Source: an uncultured Chitinophagaceae bacterium (lineage in GTDB: Bacteria; Bacteroidota; Bacteroidia; Chitinophagales; Chitinophagaceae). Taken from it: DNA of 6,417 bases. Within the stretch, counting starts at the first letter, position 1; every line of letters starts with the position of its first letter. The translations under genes and the position numbers were made by a program. Shown piece after piece: positions 1 through 6,376 of the stretch. The DNA is taken from positions 1-6,417 of the forward strand of contig CAMPGT010000230.1 in assembly GCA_946885665.1 (NCBI GenBank), written 5' to 3'. The notes beneath the pieces were generated by a model, which was not told the DNA's origin, searched no databases, and worked only from the letters and a program-made list of their open reading frames with translations.

Positions 1-2764
1 GCTGCCATCTGTACGCAACACTGAACCCCGCATTCTTAAATATTTCCCTGTTGCCAAACGACAGGTTCGCGGACCATTCCGGCGTGTTGAATCCCGTCAC
101 AAAAATATCATCAGTGGTATTGCTTTTTATTTTATTGAAATTCACATTTCCTGCCAGTGTGAATTTCTTGTAGAACACATAAGTAATTCCCACGGCGCCA
201 CCGTAATTGTGATACTTATTCTTTGCATTGGTGTACACACGGTAGCGATCCTGTCCCTTGCTCGCCGCATTTCCATTCGATGCTGTCGTGGCATCCCTGT
301 TCCTGTCGATCATTGCAATTACAGCCGCGTCACTGCCCACAGTTTCACCTTTCGGCACAAACACCTGCACCTGCCCAAGAAATCCGTCGTACGTGTTGAA
401 ATAAGCATCGGCATCCACAATCAGCTTGTTGTTGAGCAGCACGCTCTTGTATCCTGCTTCAAATGAATTGATGCTTTCGGGCCGCGCCTTTGGCAAATCA
501 GCCACCACGAGAAGGTTGCGGTTGGCCAGCGCTGCGGCATCAGCATTACCCGCTTCTTTCACGGCGTTATTAAAGTTCACCACAGATTTTTGCGTGTAGC
601 TGTTCTCGAGGTATCCCAGTCCTTCGTTGATATAAGAAAGACTTCCCACACGTTTCACCCTTCCGTTGTTAACATACGATAACGCTTCGAACAACGCAGG
701 AAACCTGTACCCTTTCTGGTACGTAAAACGAATGTTGTGATGCTCCGCAACGGTGTACACCGCAGCGAGCCTCGGCGTGAATTTTAAAGTGAACTCGGGA
801 TTATAATCGCCCCTTAATGATGCGAATAATTTTAAATGATCGTCGAAGAATGTTTTGGTGACCTGCGCAAAACCGCCAAACTTCTTATAATGCACATTGC
901 TGCCGAAATCACTCGAGTCGGGAACTTTACCGTCTATCTCAACGGGCCTGTTCCTGTCGGCAATCGGGCGACTGAAATCAACAAAATTATTTCCGTCGGG
1001 AATGATTTCATACACACGCGCATCGGCGCCAATCAATAAATCGAAAACCTTTGTTTGCTGCGAAAGGTCCCATTGTCCTTCCACGTGATACAAATTACTT
1101 TTCTGCAAAAGTTTTGAACCGCCCGTTACCGGTGCATCGGGAATGGAGGCCGACCGGATGTCCCAATTGTTGATGCCCGTAATAATTCTTTTGAGGTCGT
1201 CAAATTCTTTTGTTCCCGGTTCCACACGGCCCGCATCGGCCTGCTGTCGTGCATACTGCGTGGCCGCTGCAAGGTTTTGCGAATTTAATTCACCACCGTG
1301 TTGCGCTGCATATTCATTCAATGCCGTTTTATATTTCTGGCTCCACGCACTGCCGCTTCCACCGCTGGCGAGGTCCAGGTTGTCGGCTGTTGGTTTTACA
1401 TTGTAGGAGTCGCCAGTATTTTCTTTGGAAACATATCCACGCACCAGGAAGTTTGCTCCCTTCACTTCGAATTTGTGGTTTTGTACGATCACATTGTTGA
1501 GCTGCACCTTGTTGCCGCGCTGAAACACGCCATCCATTTTTCCGATACGGTAATCGTACGACACTTCTACCTTGTCTCCTATTTTGTAATAAAGCCCTGC
1601 GTCGAATTTCAAATTATCAACGATAGGATTCACCAGATCTTTTTCCCAGTAGCCCGTCCGTCCCACGGTAAGCGTTTGGTCAGGATTTCCGTTGATGGTG
1701 AGCCCGGTGATGGAAACGGTGTTGCTGCCGGCGAGCGCGTCGTCGCCATATTTGTTCCAGCCGTCGAATACGATGTTATTTGCGCCGTTTAATTCAGGAT
1801 AGGCAGGGTTGGCGTTCTTGCGCGTGTTCGGGTTCTGGTCCTTCCTGGTATCCGACAGCCAGTCGGTGCCGCGCAGGTAGCCCATGTTCACCTTAAATGC
1901 AAATTTGTTGTTGAATGCCTTCGCATACCGGATGGCTGTTTCGGTGAGTACGCTTGCGCTTCTTCCTGTGCCGCCAACATGATTTACGCCGGTTTTCTGG
2001 TAAACGCTGAGGCCCTGGTACTGAAACGGACTTTTGGTGATGAGGTTGGCCATTCCATTGATGGCGTTCATTCCATATAGTGCAGAGGCGGCGCCCGGCG
2101 TAATTTCAACGCTGTTAATATCGAGTTCCGTTGGACCGATGGCATTACCCAGCGGAACGCCAAGTGTTGCCGCCTGCATATCCACGCCATCTACCAGCTG
2201 CATGAACCTGAAATTGTTGGGAATGTTAAACCCGCGGGTGTTAGGTACCTTGAACGTAAGGCTGGATGTTGTCATCTGCACGCCCTTTACATTTTCCAGC
2301 GCGTCGTAGAAGCTTGGCGCAGGTGTTTCGCGGATTGCGCGTATGTCAAGCTTTTCTATGGCCACCGGCGACCGCAATATGCTTTCCGGTACGCGCGACG
2401 CCGTTACCACCACCTCCTTGCCGAGAACGGTTTGGGTGGTCATTTCAATATTGATTTTCGAGCCGGGACCTTTGATTTCATATTCCTGCTCTGCAAAACC
2501 TACGGAAGAAAATACGAGTGTGAACGGAAACCTGAGCCTCGTTCTGATTTTAAAGTTTCCGGCGTTGCTGGTGATGGTTCCCGCAACGGTACCCCTGATG
2601 TTGACAGAAACATTTGGCAGGGGCTCCTTCGTCGATTGGTCCGAAACCGTTCCGGTTATTTCGATAAGGTTTGATTCCTGCTGCGCGAGCAAGTTCGATG
2701 CTGATAAGATGACGATTACAAATAGCGCAGACAGTTTGATCGATGGTTGATGCGAGATGGACAT
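1..2764 (-). CDS. TonB-dependent outer-membrane receptor with carboxypeptidase-regulatory-like N-terminal domain (partial, 3' end outside window)
   Basis: Reading from ATG at 2764-2762, 921 codons run without a stop to the left edge. An in-frame TAA at 2779-2777 with no start after it fixes this start. Residues 1-27 form a signal peptide (hydrophobic core LFVIVIL, likely cleavage after LLA before QQ). Residues about 35-108 are a carboxypeptidase-D-regulatory-like beta domain (ITGTVSD, EPLPNVSV). A TonB-box-like EVVVTASR follows at 117-124, then a plug domain to about 245, including TRGFN, LVDGVD and GAASALYGMNAINGMANLITKSP-type residues, then the barrel with YQKGYRFPALFEAL and ARPESINSFEAGYK. 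The family takes bound ligands across the outer membrane using TonB-ExbBD energy. It resembles the CirA/FepA-like group more than SusC, and no SusD partner is visible upstream. About 60-90 residues, including the terminal strand, are probably missing. Its ligand cannot be read from the sequence. The leader carries a poly-cysteine ORF, which hints at a sulfur link (inference). Confidence 0.95.
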   Translation of the reverse strand, partial: MSISHQPSIKLSALFVIVILSASNLLAQQESNLIEITGTVSDQSTKEPLPNVSVNIRGTVAGTITSNAGNFKIRTRLRFPFTLVFSSVGFAEQEYEIKGPGSKINIEMTTQTVLGKEVVVTASRVPESILRSPVAIEKLDIRAIRETPAPSFYDALENVKGVQMTTSSLTFKVPNTRGFNIPNNFRFMQLVDGVDMQAATLGVPLGNAIGPTELDINSVEITPGAASALYGMNAINGMANLITKSPFQYQGLSVYQKTGVNHVGGTGRSASVLTETAIRYAKAFNNKFAFKVNMGYLRGTDWLSDTRKDQNPNTRKNANPAYPELNGANNIVFDGWNKYGDDALAGSNTVSITGLTINGNPDQTLTVGRTGYWEKDLVNPIVDNLKFDAGLYYKIGDKVEVSYDYRIGKMDGVFQRGNKVQLNNVIVQNHKFEVKGANFLVRGYVSKENTGDSYNVKPTADNLDLASGGSGSAWSQKYKTALNEYAAQHGGELNSQNLAAATQYARQQADAGRVEPGTKEFDDLKRIITGINNWDIRSASIPDAPVTGGSKLLQKSNLYHVEGQWDLSQQTKVFDLLIGADARVYEIIPDGNNFVDFSRPIADRNRPVEIDGKVPDSSDFGSNVHYKKFGGFAQVTKTFFDDHLKLFASLRGDYNPEFTLKFTPRLAAVYTVAEHHNIRFTYQKGYRFPALFEALSYVNNGRVKRVGSLSYINEGLGYLENSYTQKSVVNFNNAVKEAGNADAAALANRNLLVVADLPKARPESINSFEAGYKSVLLNNKLIVDADAYFNTYDGFLGQVQVFVPKGETVGSDAAVIAMIDRNRDATTASNGNAASKGQDRYRVYTNAKNKYHNYGGAVGITYVFYKKFTLAGNVNFNKIKSNTTDDIFVTGFNTPEWSANLSFGNREIFKNAGFSVAYRWQ

Positions 2765-2821
2765 GCTAAGTGAGGATTAGTTGATGAAATGTAAATGGGA
2801 GATGGGGCAATCGCGAATGGG

Positions 2822-2857
2822 TCAGTGCAGACAGCAACAGCAACAACAGCCGCGCAT
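2822..2857 (-). CDS. Poly-cysteine leader peptide ORF upstream of the TonB-dependent receptor (MRGCCCCCCLH)
   Basis: On the minus strand, ATG at 2857-2855 opens an 11-codon frame ending in TGA at 2824-2822: Met-Arg-Gly, six cysteines, Leu-His. The cysteine codons are TGT TGT TGC TGT TGC TGT, a mixture that looks more like selection on the amino acid than slippage of a pure triplet. The ORF ends 57 nt before the receptor start and lies wholly downstream of that gene's predicted promoter. An in-frame ATG at 2899-2897 would give a 25-residue version with 14 extra N-terminal residues. No Shine-Dalgarno is visible, as is usual in Bacteroidota. Poly-cysteine leader ORFs act as cysteine-responsive attenuators in mycobacteria; a similar role here is inference. 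The alternative is a chance product of a CAA/CAG-rich low-complexity tract. Confidence 0.5.
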   Translation of the reverse strand: MRGCCCCCCLH

Positions 2858-2864
2858 CGGCTGT
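2846..2864 (-). promoter_or_regulatory. Leader hairpin presenting the start codon of the poly-cysteine ORF
   Basis: In the minus-strand transcript ACAGCCG (2864-2858) pairs perfectly with CGGCTGT (2852-2846), leaving the five-base loop ATGCG. The loop contains the ATG of the short cysteine ORF, and the 3' arm covers its Gly codon and the first Cys codon. A second 7-bp pairing that could enclose this hairpin joins AACAGCA (2890-2884) to TGCTGTT (2842-2836), inside the cysteine codons. A ribosome paused on those codons would block both pairings. No U-tract follows, so this is not an intrinsic terminator. The base pairing is seen directly; the regulatory role is inferred. Confidence 0.45.
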
Positions 2865-2918
2865 ATTTGGGAGGAAGAGATCGTGCTGTTTACCTGCATA
2901 GTCTACTTAAATGGTAGA

Positions 2919-2949
2919 CAAATGTAGCGTAAGGTTTAATAATGGCAAA
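2919..2949 (-). promoter_or_regulatory. Predicted Bacteroidota-type promoter of the TonB-dependent receptor
   Basis: On the minus strand TTTG at 2949-2946 is followed after exactly 19 bp by TACATTTG at 2926-2919, a full match to the Bacteroidota -33/-7 consensus (TTTG, about 19-21 bp, TAnnTTTG). Transcription would begin near 2912-2914, giving a leader of about 150 nt that contains the poly-cysteine ORF and its hairpin. Confidence 0.7.
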
Positions 2950-2983
2950 TTTTTTTCATGATTTTTAAAGACATTCAATCGCT

Positions 2984-3014
2984 TTTGCCTTTTCCTCTTT
3001 TTCCCCTATTTTTA
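2984..3014 (+). promoter_or_regulatory. Predicted Bacteroidota-type promoter of the satP operon
   Basis: TTTG at 2984-2987 is followed after 19 bp by TATTTTTA at 3007-3014, which matches TAnnTTTG at seven of eight positions. Transcription would start near 3020, leaving a leader of about 28 nt before the satP ATG at 3048. Its -33 box lies 34 bp from the -33 box of the divergent receptor promoter. The site falls inside a possible N-terminal extension of satP, which argues against that longer start. Confidence 0.6.
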
Positions 3015-3047
3015 AAAATAATTGATTGCAAACCAAAAAAACTAACG

Positions 3048-3632
3048 ATGAACTCTTCGCCAGAAAACGTAACCATCATACGCGACACCAGCGCCAACCC
3101 CGCGCCCCTCGGCCTGTTTGGCTTCGGGATGACGACTGTTCTCTTAAACCTCCACAACGCCGGTTTTTTTGAATTGAATTCCATGATCCTGGCGATGGGC
3201 TTGTTTTATGGCGGAATCGCACAAATCATTGCCGGCATATTCGAGTCGAAAAAGAACAACACGTTTGGCATGACCGCCTTCATTTCTTACGGTTCTTTCT
3301 GGCTTACGCTGGTTGCCCTTCTCGTCATGCCCAAACTGGGATGGATCGAGGCGACCAGCAAACCTGCGCTGGCCAGTTATCTCCTGCTGTGGGGCATATT
3401 TACTTTCCTGCTGTTCATTGGTACGTTAAAACTTACCAAGGCGCTGCAATTCGTTTTCGCCACCCTTACCATTCTGTTCTTTTTGCTGGCCATTGCCGAC
3501 TTTACCGGTAATGCTTCCATTACAAAATTTGCGGGTTATGAAGGGCTCATTTGCGGTGGCTCGGCCATCTATACAGGTATTGCGAGCCTGCTGAATGAAG
3601 TGTATGGCCGAAAGGTGCTGCCGATAGGGTAA
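3048..3632 (+). CDS. satP: Acetate/succinate:proton symporter, GPR1/FUN34/YaaH (AceTr) family
   Basis: A 194-residue inner-membrane protein close to E. coli SatP (YaaH, 188 aa) over its whole length. The family signature NPAPLGL is at residues 17-23, followed by GFGMTT and LLNLHN. Other shared blocks are [14 protein letters not shown] (47-60), [20 protein letters not shown] (80-91), MPKLG, LQFVF, the late LICGGSAIY and the terminal LNE..GR.VLPIG. Six membrane helices are expected, and relatives with known structure form hexamers. The role is proton-coupled uptake of acetate and succinate. An in-frame ATG at 2958 would add 30 hydrophobic residues ([15 protein letters not shown]...). I reject it because the E. 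coli protein lacks such an extension and the predicted -7 box lies inside it. No Shine-Dalgarno is visible; the leader is A-rich (ACCAAAAAAACTAACG). It is the first gene of a likely operon with the sugar porter 27 nt downstream. Confidence 0.95.
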   Translation: MNSSPENVTIIRDTSANPAPLGLFGFGMTTVLLNLHNAGFFELNSMILAMGLFYGGIAQIIAGIFESKKNNTFGMTAFISYGSFWLTLVALLVMPKLGWIEATSKPALASYLLLWGIFTFLLFIGTLKLTKALQFVFATLTILFFLLAIADFTGNASITKFAGYEGLICGGSAIYTGIASLLNEVYGRKVLPIG

Positions 3633-3659
3633 TTTCCACTCATCAATAAAACAACCAGC

Positions 3660-4985
3660 TTGGCAAGCTCAACAGGTTACCCGGTTCGCATTTCGCTGAT
3701 CGCTGCGCTCGGTGGATTCTTATTCGGTTTTGAAACGGCGGTTATTTCCGGCGCTGAATCCACCATCGAACATCTGTGGTCGCTTAATTCTTTTTGGCAG
3801 GGGTTCACCGTGGCCTCCAGCCTCATAGGGACCGTAATCGGCTCGTTGATTTCGAGTGTTCCGGCACAGCGGTTCGGACGAAAGAGAACGCTTACCGTCA
3901 TTGCCCTGCTTTACCTGGTATCGGCCATCGGTTGTGCGTCTACTTTTACCTGGCTGTTGTTTGTTTTCTTCCGGTTCATCGGCGGTATCGCTGTTGGTGC
4001 ATCGTCGGTAGTAGGACCGATGTATATTTCGGAAGTGTCGCCCGCCAACATTCGCGGACGGCTTACGGCCTCGTTCCAACTGCTGATTGTAACGGGCATC
4101 TTCGTGGCTTTTCTCACCAATTTCTTGTTTGTAGATTTCGGCGATGCGGCCTGGCGCTGGATGCTTGGCGTCATGATCGTGCCCGCATTGCTATTTGCGG
4201 TGCTGCTGCGGTTCATTCCTGAAAGTCCGAGGTGGCTGGTATTGAACAACCGCGACGAAGAAGCGCAGAAGATCTTTCAACGGCTGGGTGAGCCCGCGGC
4301 GGTTCAGTTGATAAGAGAGGAACATACGTTGTCAACACACGGTGCCGCCGAAAGCCTGTTTAGCGGCAAGTACAACAAGCCCATTCTTTATGCTGTGCTG
4401 CTGGCGATGTTCAACCAGTTGTCCGGCATCAATGCCATCCTTTATTACGCTCCCCGCATATTCGAGATGGCGGGATTTTCGCGTGCCGAAGCCTACCTGC
4501 AACCGGTTTACGTGGGCGGCGCCAATTTGCTGTTCACGCTGCTCGCGATGACCGTCATCGATAAATTCGGAAGAAAGAAATTGCTGCTCACAGGATGCGT
4601 GGGCATGATCGTGTTCCTGGCGTTGACCGCCTATTCTTTTGGCACCGGTCAGGGAAGCTCGATGATCTTGTTTTACCTCGTAGGGTTCATCGCCTTCTTC
4701 GCCTTCTCGCAAGGCGCAGTGATCTGGGTATTCATCTCTGAAATATTCCCGAATGCTGTTCGTTCGAAGGGCGGTGCCCTGGGCAGCTTCACGCACTGGA
4801 TCATGGCGGCAATCATTTCGTGGGTGTACCCGGTTATTGTGGAAGAAATTTTAAACGGTGGCACTTACTCGTTTGTATTTTTCAGCTTCATGATGCTGGT
4901 GTCATTCATCTTTATCTGGCGCGTGATGCCCGAAACAAAAGGGAGGTCGCTCGAAGAAATTCAAAAAGATCTGGGCATCAGTTAA
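3660..4985 (+). CDS. Sugar porter family MFS transporter (XylE/GalP-like), probable sugar:proton symporter
   Basis: A 441-residue inner-membrane protein with about 12 helices and the full set of sugar-porter motifs: GGFLFGFETAVISGAE (helix 1), RFGRKR (71-76), PMYISEVSPANIRGRL (120-135), Q140 in helix 5, PESPRWL (187-193), NQLSGINAILYYAP (252-265), DKFGRKK (301-307), WVFISEIFPNAVRSKG (356-371) and PETKGRSLEEI (424-434). Glu25 occupies the place of XylE Asp27, the proton-coupling acid, which supports symport. By comparison from memory, Asn252 and His379 replace the sugar-contacting XylE Gln288 and Gln415, so the exact sugar is uncertain. The galK gene downstream makes galactose a reasonable guess. 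The start is TTG: the stop of satP (3630-3632) is in the same frame, and no ATG or GTG lies between it and helix 1. Codons upstream are A-rich without a Shine-Dalgarno. It is probably cotranscribed with satP. Confidence 0.92.
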   Translation: MASSTGYPVRISLIAALGGFLFGFETAVISGAESTIEHLWSLNSFWQGFTVASSLIGTVIGSLISSVPAQRFGRKRTLTVIALLYLVSAIGCASTFTWLLFVFFRFIGGIAVGASSVVGPMYISEVSPANIRGRLTASFQLLIVTGIFVAFLTNFLFVDFGDAAWRWMLGVMIVPALLFAVLLRFIPESPRWLVLNNRDEEAQKIFQRLGEPAAVQLIREEHTLSTHGAAESLFSGKYNKPILYAVLLAMFNQLSGINAILYYAPRIFEMAGFSRAEAYLQPVYVGGANLLFTLLAMTVIDKFGRKKLLLTGCVGMIVFLALTAYSFGTGQGSSMILFYLVGFIAFFAFSQGAVIWVFISEIFPNAVRSKGGALGSFTHWIMAAIISWVYPVIVEEILNGGTYSFVFFSFMMLVSFIFIWRVMPETKGRSLEEIQKDLGIS

Positions 4986-5022
4986 TATCTCTCTAGCGCG
5001 GACGGTGACCTTCTGACCGGCT

Positions 5023-5030
5023 TACGTTTG
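5023..5030 (+). promoter_or_regulatory. Possible -7 box of a galK promoter
   Basis: TACGTTTG matches TAnnTTTG exactly in the 166-nt gap between the sugar porter and galK. No TTTG or TTG is found about 19-21 bp upstream, so the call is weak. If used, the galK leader would be about 115 nt and would include the two small ORFs at 5070-5155. galK may instead be read through from the upstream operon, since no clear terminator lies in the gap. Confidence 0.35.
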
Positions 5031-5083
5031 ATCATATAACATATAAATTTCTACTTCAGGGATTACCAAATGGTTACGGCAGT

Positions 5084-5155
5084 ATGAAGAAATTGTTAAT
5101 TGGTTTTGGCCAGATCAATATCTTCGCGCTGAATAGCACATTGAAGCCCACATGA
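5084..5155 (+). CDS. Small upstream ORF (23 aa) overlapping the galK start by ATGA
   Basis: ATG at 5084 opens 23 codons beginning MKKLLIGFGQINIFALN and ending at TGA 5153-5155, so its stop overlaps the galK ATG (5152-5154) in an ATGA junction typical of translational coupling. A five-codon ORF (MVTAV, 5070-5087) ends in the same way over this ORF's start. That first ORF has an AGGGA motif at 5058-5062, 7 nt before its ATG, whereas this ORF and galK have none. The peptide is not recognised; its Lys-Lys-Leu-Leu start is weakly signal-like but too short to judge. Chance is a real alternative. Confidence 0.3.
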   Translation: MKKLLIGFGQINIFALNSTLKPT

Positions 5156-6312
5156 TCAAAACAATCTTTGAAGAAATATTCGGCGGCAGCGCAACAGTAC
5201 AGGTAAAATCGCCGGGGAGAATAAACCTTATCGGCGAACATACAGACTACAACGACGGTTTTGTGTTGCCTGCGGCGATCGACCGGTTTGGGCAGGTGGC
5301 CGTAACGAAGAGAGAGGACAGGCAAATTTCACTTTACGCCAAAGAATTTAATGAACGCTTTGATGTTGCCATCAGCGATATCAAACCGATTAAGGATAGC
5401 TGGACGAATTATGTGCTGGGTGTGGTGGATCAGCTCGTAAAAAGAAATTTACCTGTTGGAGGGTTTAACATGGTCGTTACCGGCGATGTGCCGGTAGGTG
5501 CCGGGCTGTCATCCTCGGCCGCCATCGAGTGTGCCGTATGCGCCGCACTGAATGAATTGTTCAACCTTAATTTATCCAAATTCGACATTGCAAAGCTCAG
5601 CCAGCTTGCCGAGCACACGTTTCCCGGCGTGCAGTGCGGCATTATGGACCAGTTTGCGAGTGTTTTCGGCACAAAGCACCATGCGCTGAAACTGGATTGC
5701 CGCTCCCTTGAATACGAAGAGGTGCCCCTGGTGCTCGAGGGATTTAAAATAGTGCTGCTGAATACCAATGTAAAACATTCGCTTGCCTCCACGGCGTACA
5801 ACACGAGGCGCGAAGAATGCGCGAAAGGCGTGGAAATGGTGGCGGCGCATGTGGAGGGTGTGAAGAGTCTCCGTGATGTTACTGTTCCCCTGCTTGAAAA
5901 ATATGTTACCGACCCGTTGATATTGCAGCGCTGCAGGTATGTGGTGGAAGAGAATGACCGTGTACAGCAGGCTGCCGATCACCTTAAGAACGGGAACATC
6001 CAGGGGTTGGGTGAACTGATGGTGAGGAGCCATGTGGGATTGAGCAGGGAATACGAAGTGAGTTGTCCCGAACTCGACTGGCTCGTTGAGTCGGTGATGC
6101 ACAACCCGCTGGTGGTGGGCGCGAGGATGATGGGAGGAGGTTTTGGCGGCTGCACCATCAACATCATACGTAACGGCGCCATTACCGAATTGGTGGAATA
6201 CCTGGGAATTAATTATGAAAAGGAGATGGGTAAGAAGATGAGCACTTACATTGCACAAACCGCGGAGCGGGAGATTATTGTTGGAGGGGAGAAGGTAGCG
6301 GGGGAGAGGTAG
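5152..6312 (+). CDS. galK: Galactokinase (GHMP kinase family)
   Basis: A 386-residue cytoplasmic enzyme that phosphorylates galactose with ATP to galactose 1-phosphate, the first committed step of the Leloir pathway. The length matches family members (E. coli about 382, human 392). The galactokinase signature GRINLIGEHTDYNDG is at 22-36, giving the sugar-binding Arg23, Glu29, His30 and Asp32. The ATP-binding GHMP motif PVGAGLSSSAA is at 114-124. The catalytic base is Asp166 in GIMDQF, Tyr216 fits the human sugar-contact Tyr236, and motif 3 is GARMMGGGFGGCT at 323-335. All expected active-site residues are present, so it should be functional. An in-frame TAG lies at 5134-5136, with no other start before ATG 5152. 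There is no Shine-Dalgarno, and a 23-codon ORF overlaps the start. The sugar porter 166 nt upstream probably supplies substrate. The stop TAG lies inside the first unit of a heptamer repeat. Confidence 0.97.
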   Translation: MIKTIFEEIFGGSATVQVKSPGRINLIGEHTDYNDGFVLPAAIDRFGQVAVTKREDRQISLYAKEFNERFDVAISDIKPIKDSWTNYVLGVVDQLVKRNLPVGGFNMVVTGDVPVGAGLSSSAAIECAVCAALNELFNLNLSKFDIAKLSQLAEHTFPGVQCGIMDQFASVFGTKHHALKLDCRSLEYEEVPLVLEGFKIVLLNTNVKHSLASTAYNTRREECAKGVEMVAAHVEGVKSLRDVTVPLLEKYVTDPLILQRCRYVVEENDRVQQAADHLKNGNIQGLGELMVRSHVGLSREYEVSCPELDWLVESVMHNPLVVGARMMGGGFGGCTINIIRNGAITELVEYLGINYEKEMGKKMSTYIAQTAEREIIVGGEKVAGER

Positions 6313-6356
6313 TGGGTAGTGGGTAGTGGGTAGTGGGTAGTAGGTAGTAGGTAGGT
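6308..6356 (+). repeat. Heptamer tandem repeat (GGTAGTG) at the galK stop, with a G-quadruplex pattern
   Basis: Four exact GGTAGTG units (6308-6335) are followed by two GGTAGTA units (6336-6349) and a degenerate GGTAGGT. The first unit contains the galK stop TAG. Since 7 is not a multiple of 3, successive TAGs place stops in all three forward frames. GGG runs at 6314-6316, 6321-6323, 6328-6330 and 6335-6337, each separated by TAGT, fit the G3N4 x4 quadruplex pattern on the coding strand, so the galK RNA could fold it. Decay of the later units is typical of a slippage-generated array. Confidence 0.9.
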
Positions 6357-6376
6357 CGCAAAGGGTTTCCGCCGCT

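Noticed and set aside
1298..1792. 164-codon plus-strand frame opposite the receptor gene
   Set aside because: It is antisense to a receptor frame with clear domains, shows no recognisable motif, and has low-complexity odd composition expected of a shadow.
1..2764. SusC-type glycan receptor
   Set aside because: The plug lacks typical SusC features and no susD gene lies upstream; a downstream partner beyond the left edge cannot be excluded.
2765..2914. Known riboswitch (cobalamin, TPP or SAM) in the receptor leader
   Set aside because: I could not find conserved core motifs such as the B12 box or the TPP CUGAGA; the leader is explained better by the short ORF and hairpin.
2958..3047. 30-residue N-terminal extension of satP from ATG 2958
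   Set aside because: The E. coli SatP protein aligns from just before NPAPLGL, and the predicted -7 box at 3007-3014 lies inside the extension, so the transcript would begin after this ATG.
4332..4796. 154-codon minus-strand frame opposite the sugar porter
   Set aside because: The frame is antisense to conserved porter motifs (QLSGIN, SEIFP) and its polar, repetitive product resembles no family.
4986..5022. Intrinsic terminator after the sugar porter
   Set aside because: Only a short CGGT/ACCG pairing with a 9-nt loop is present and there is no T-tract.
5572..6258. 228-codon minus-strand frame opposite galK
   Set aside because: galK is unambiguous here, and the His-rich antisense translation has no domain features; it arises from codon bias of galK.
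6308..6356. CRISPR array
   Set aside because: The units are 7 bp with no spacers; this is a simple tandem repeat.
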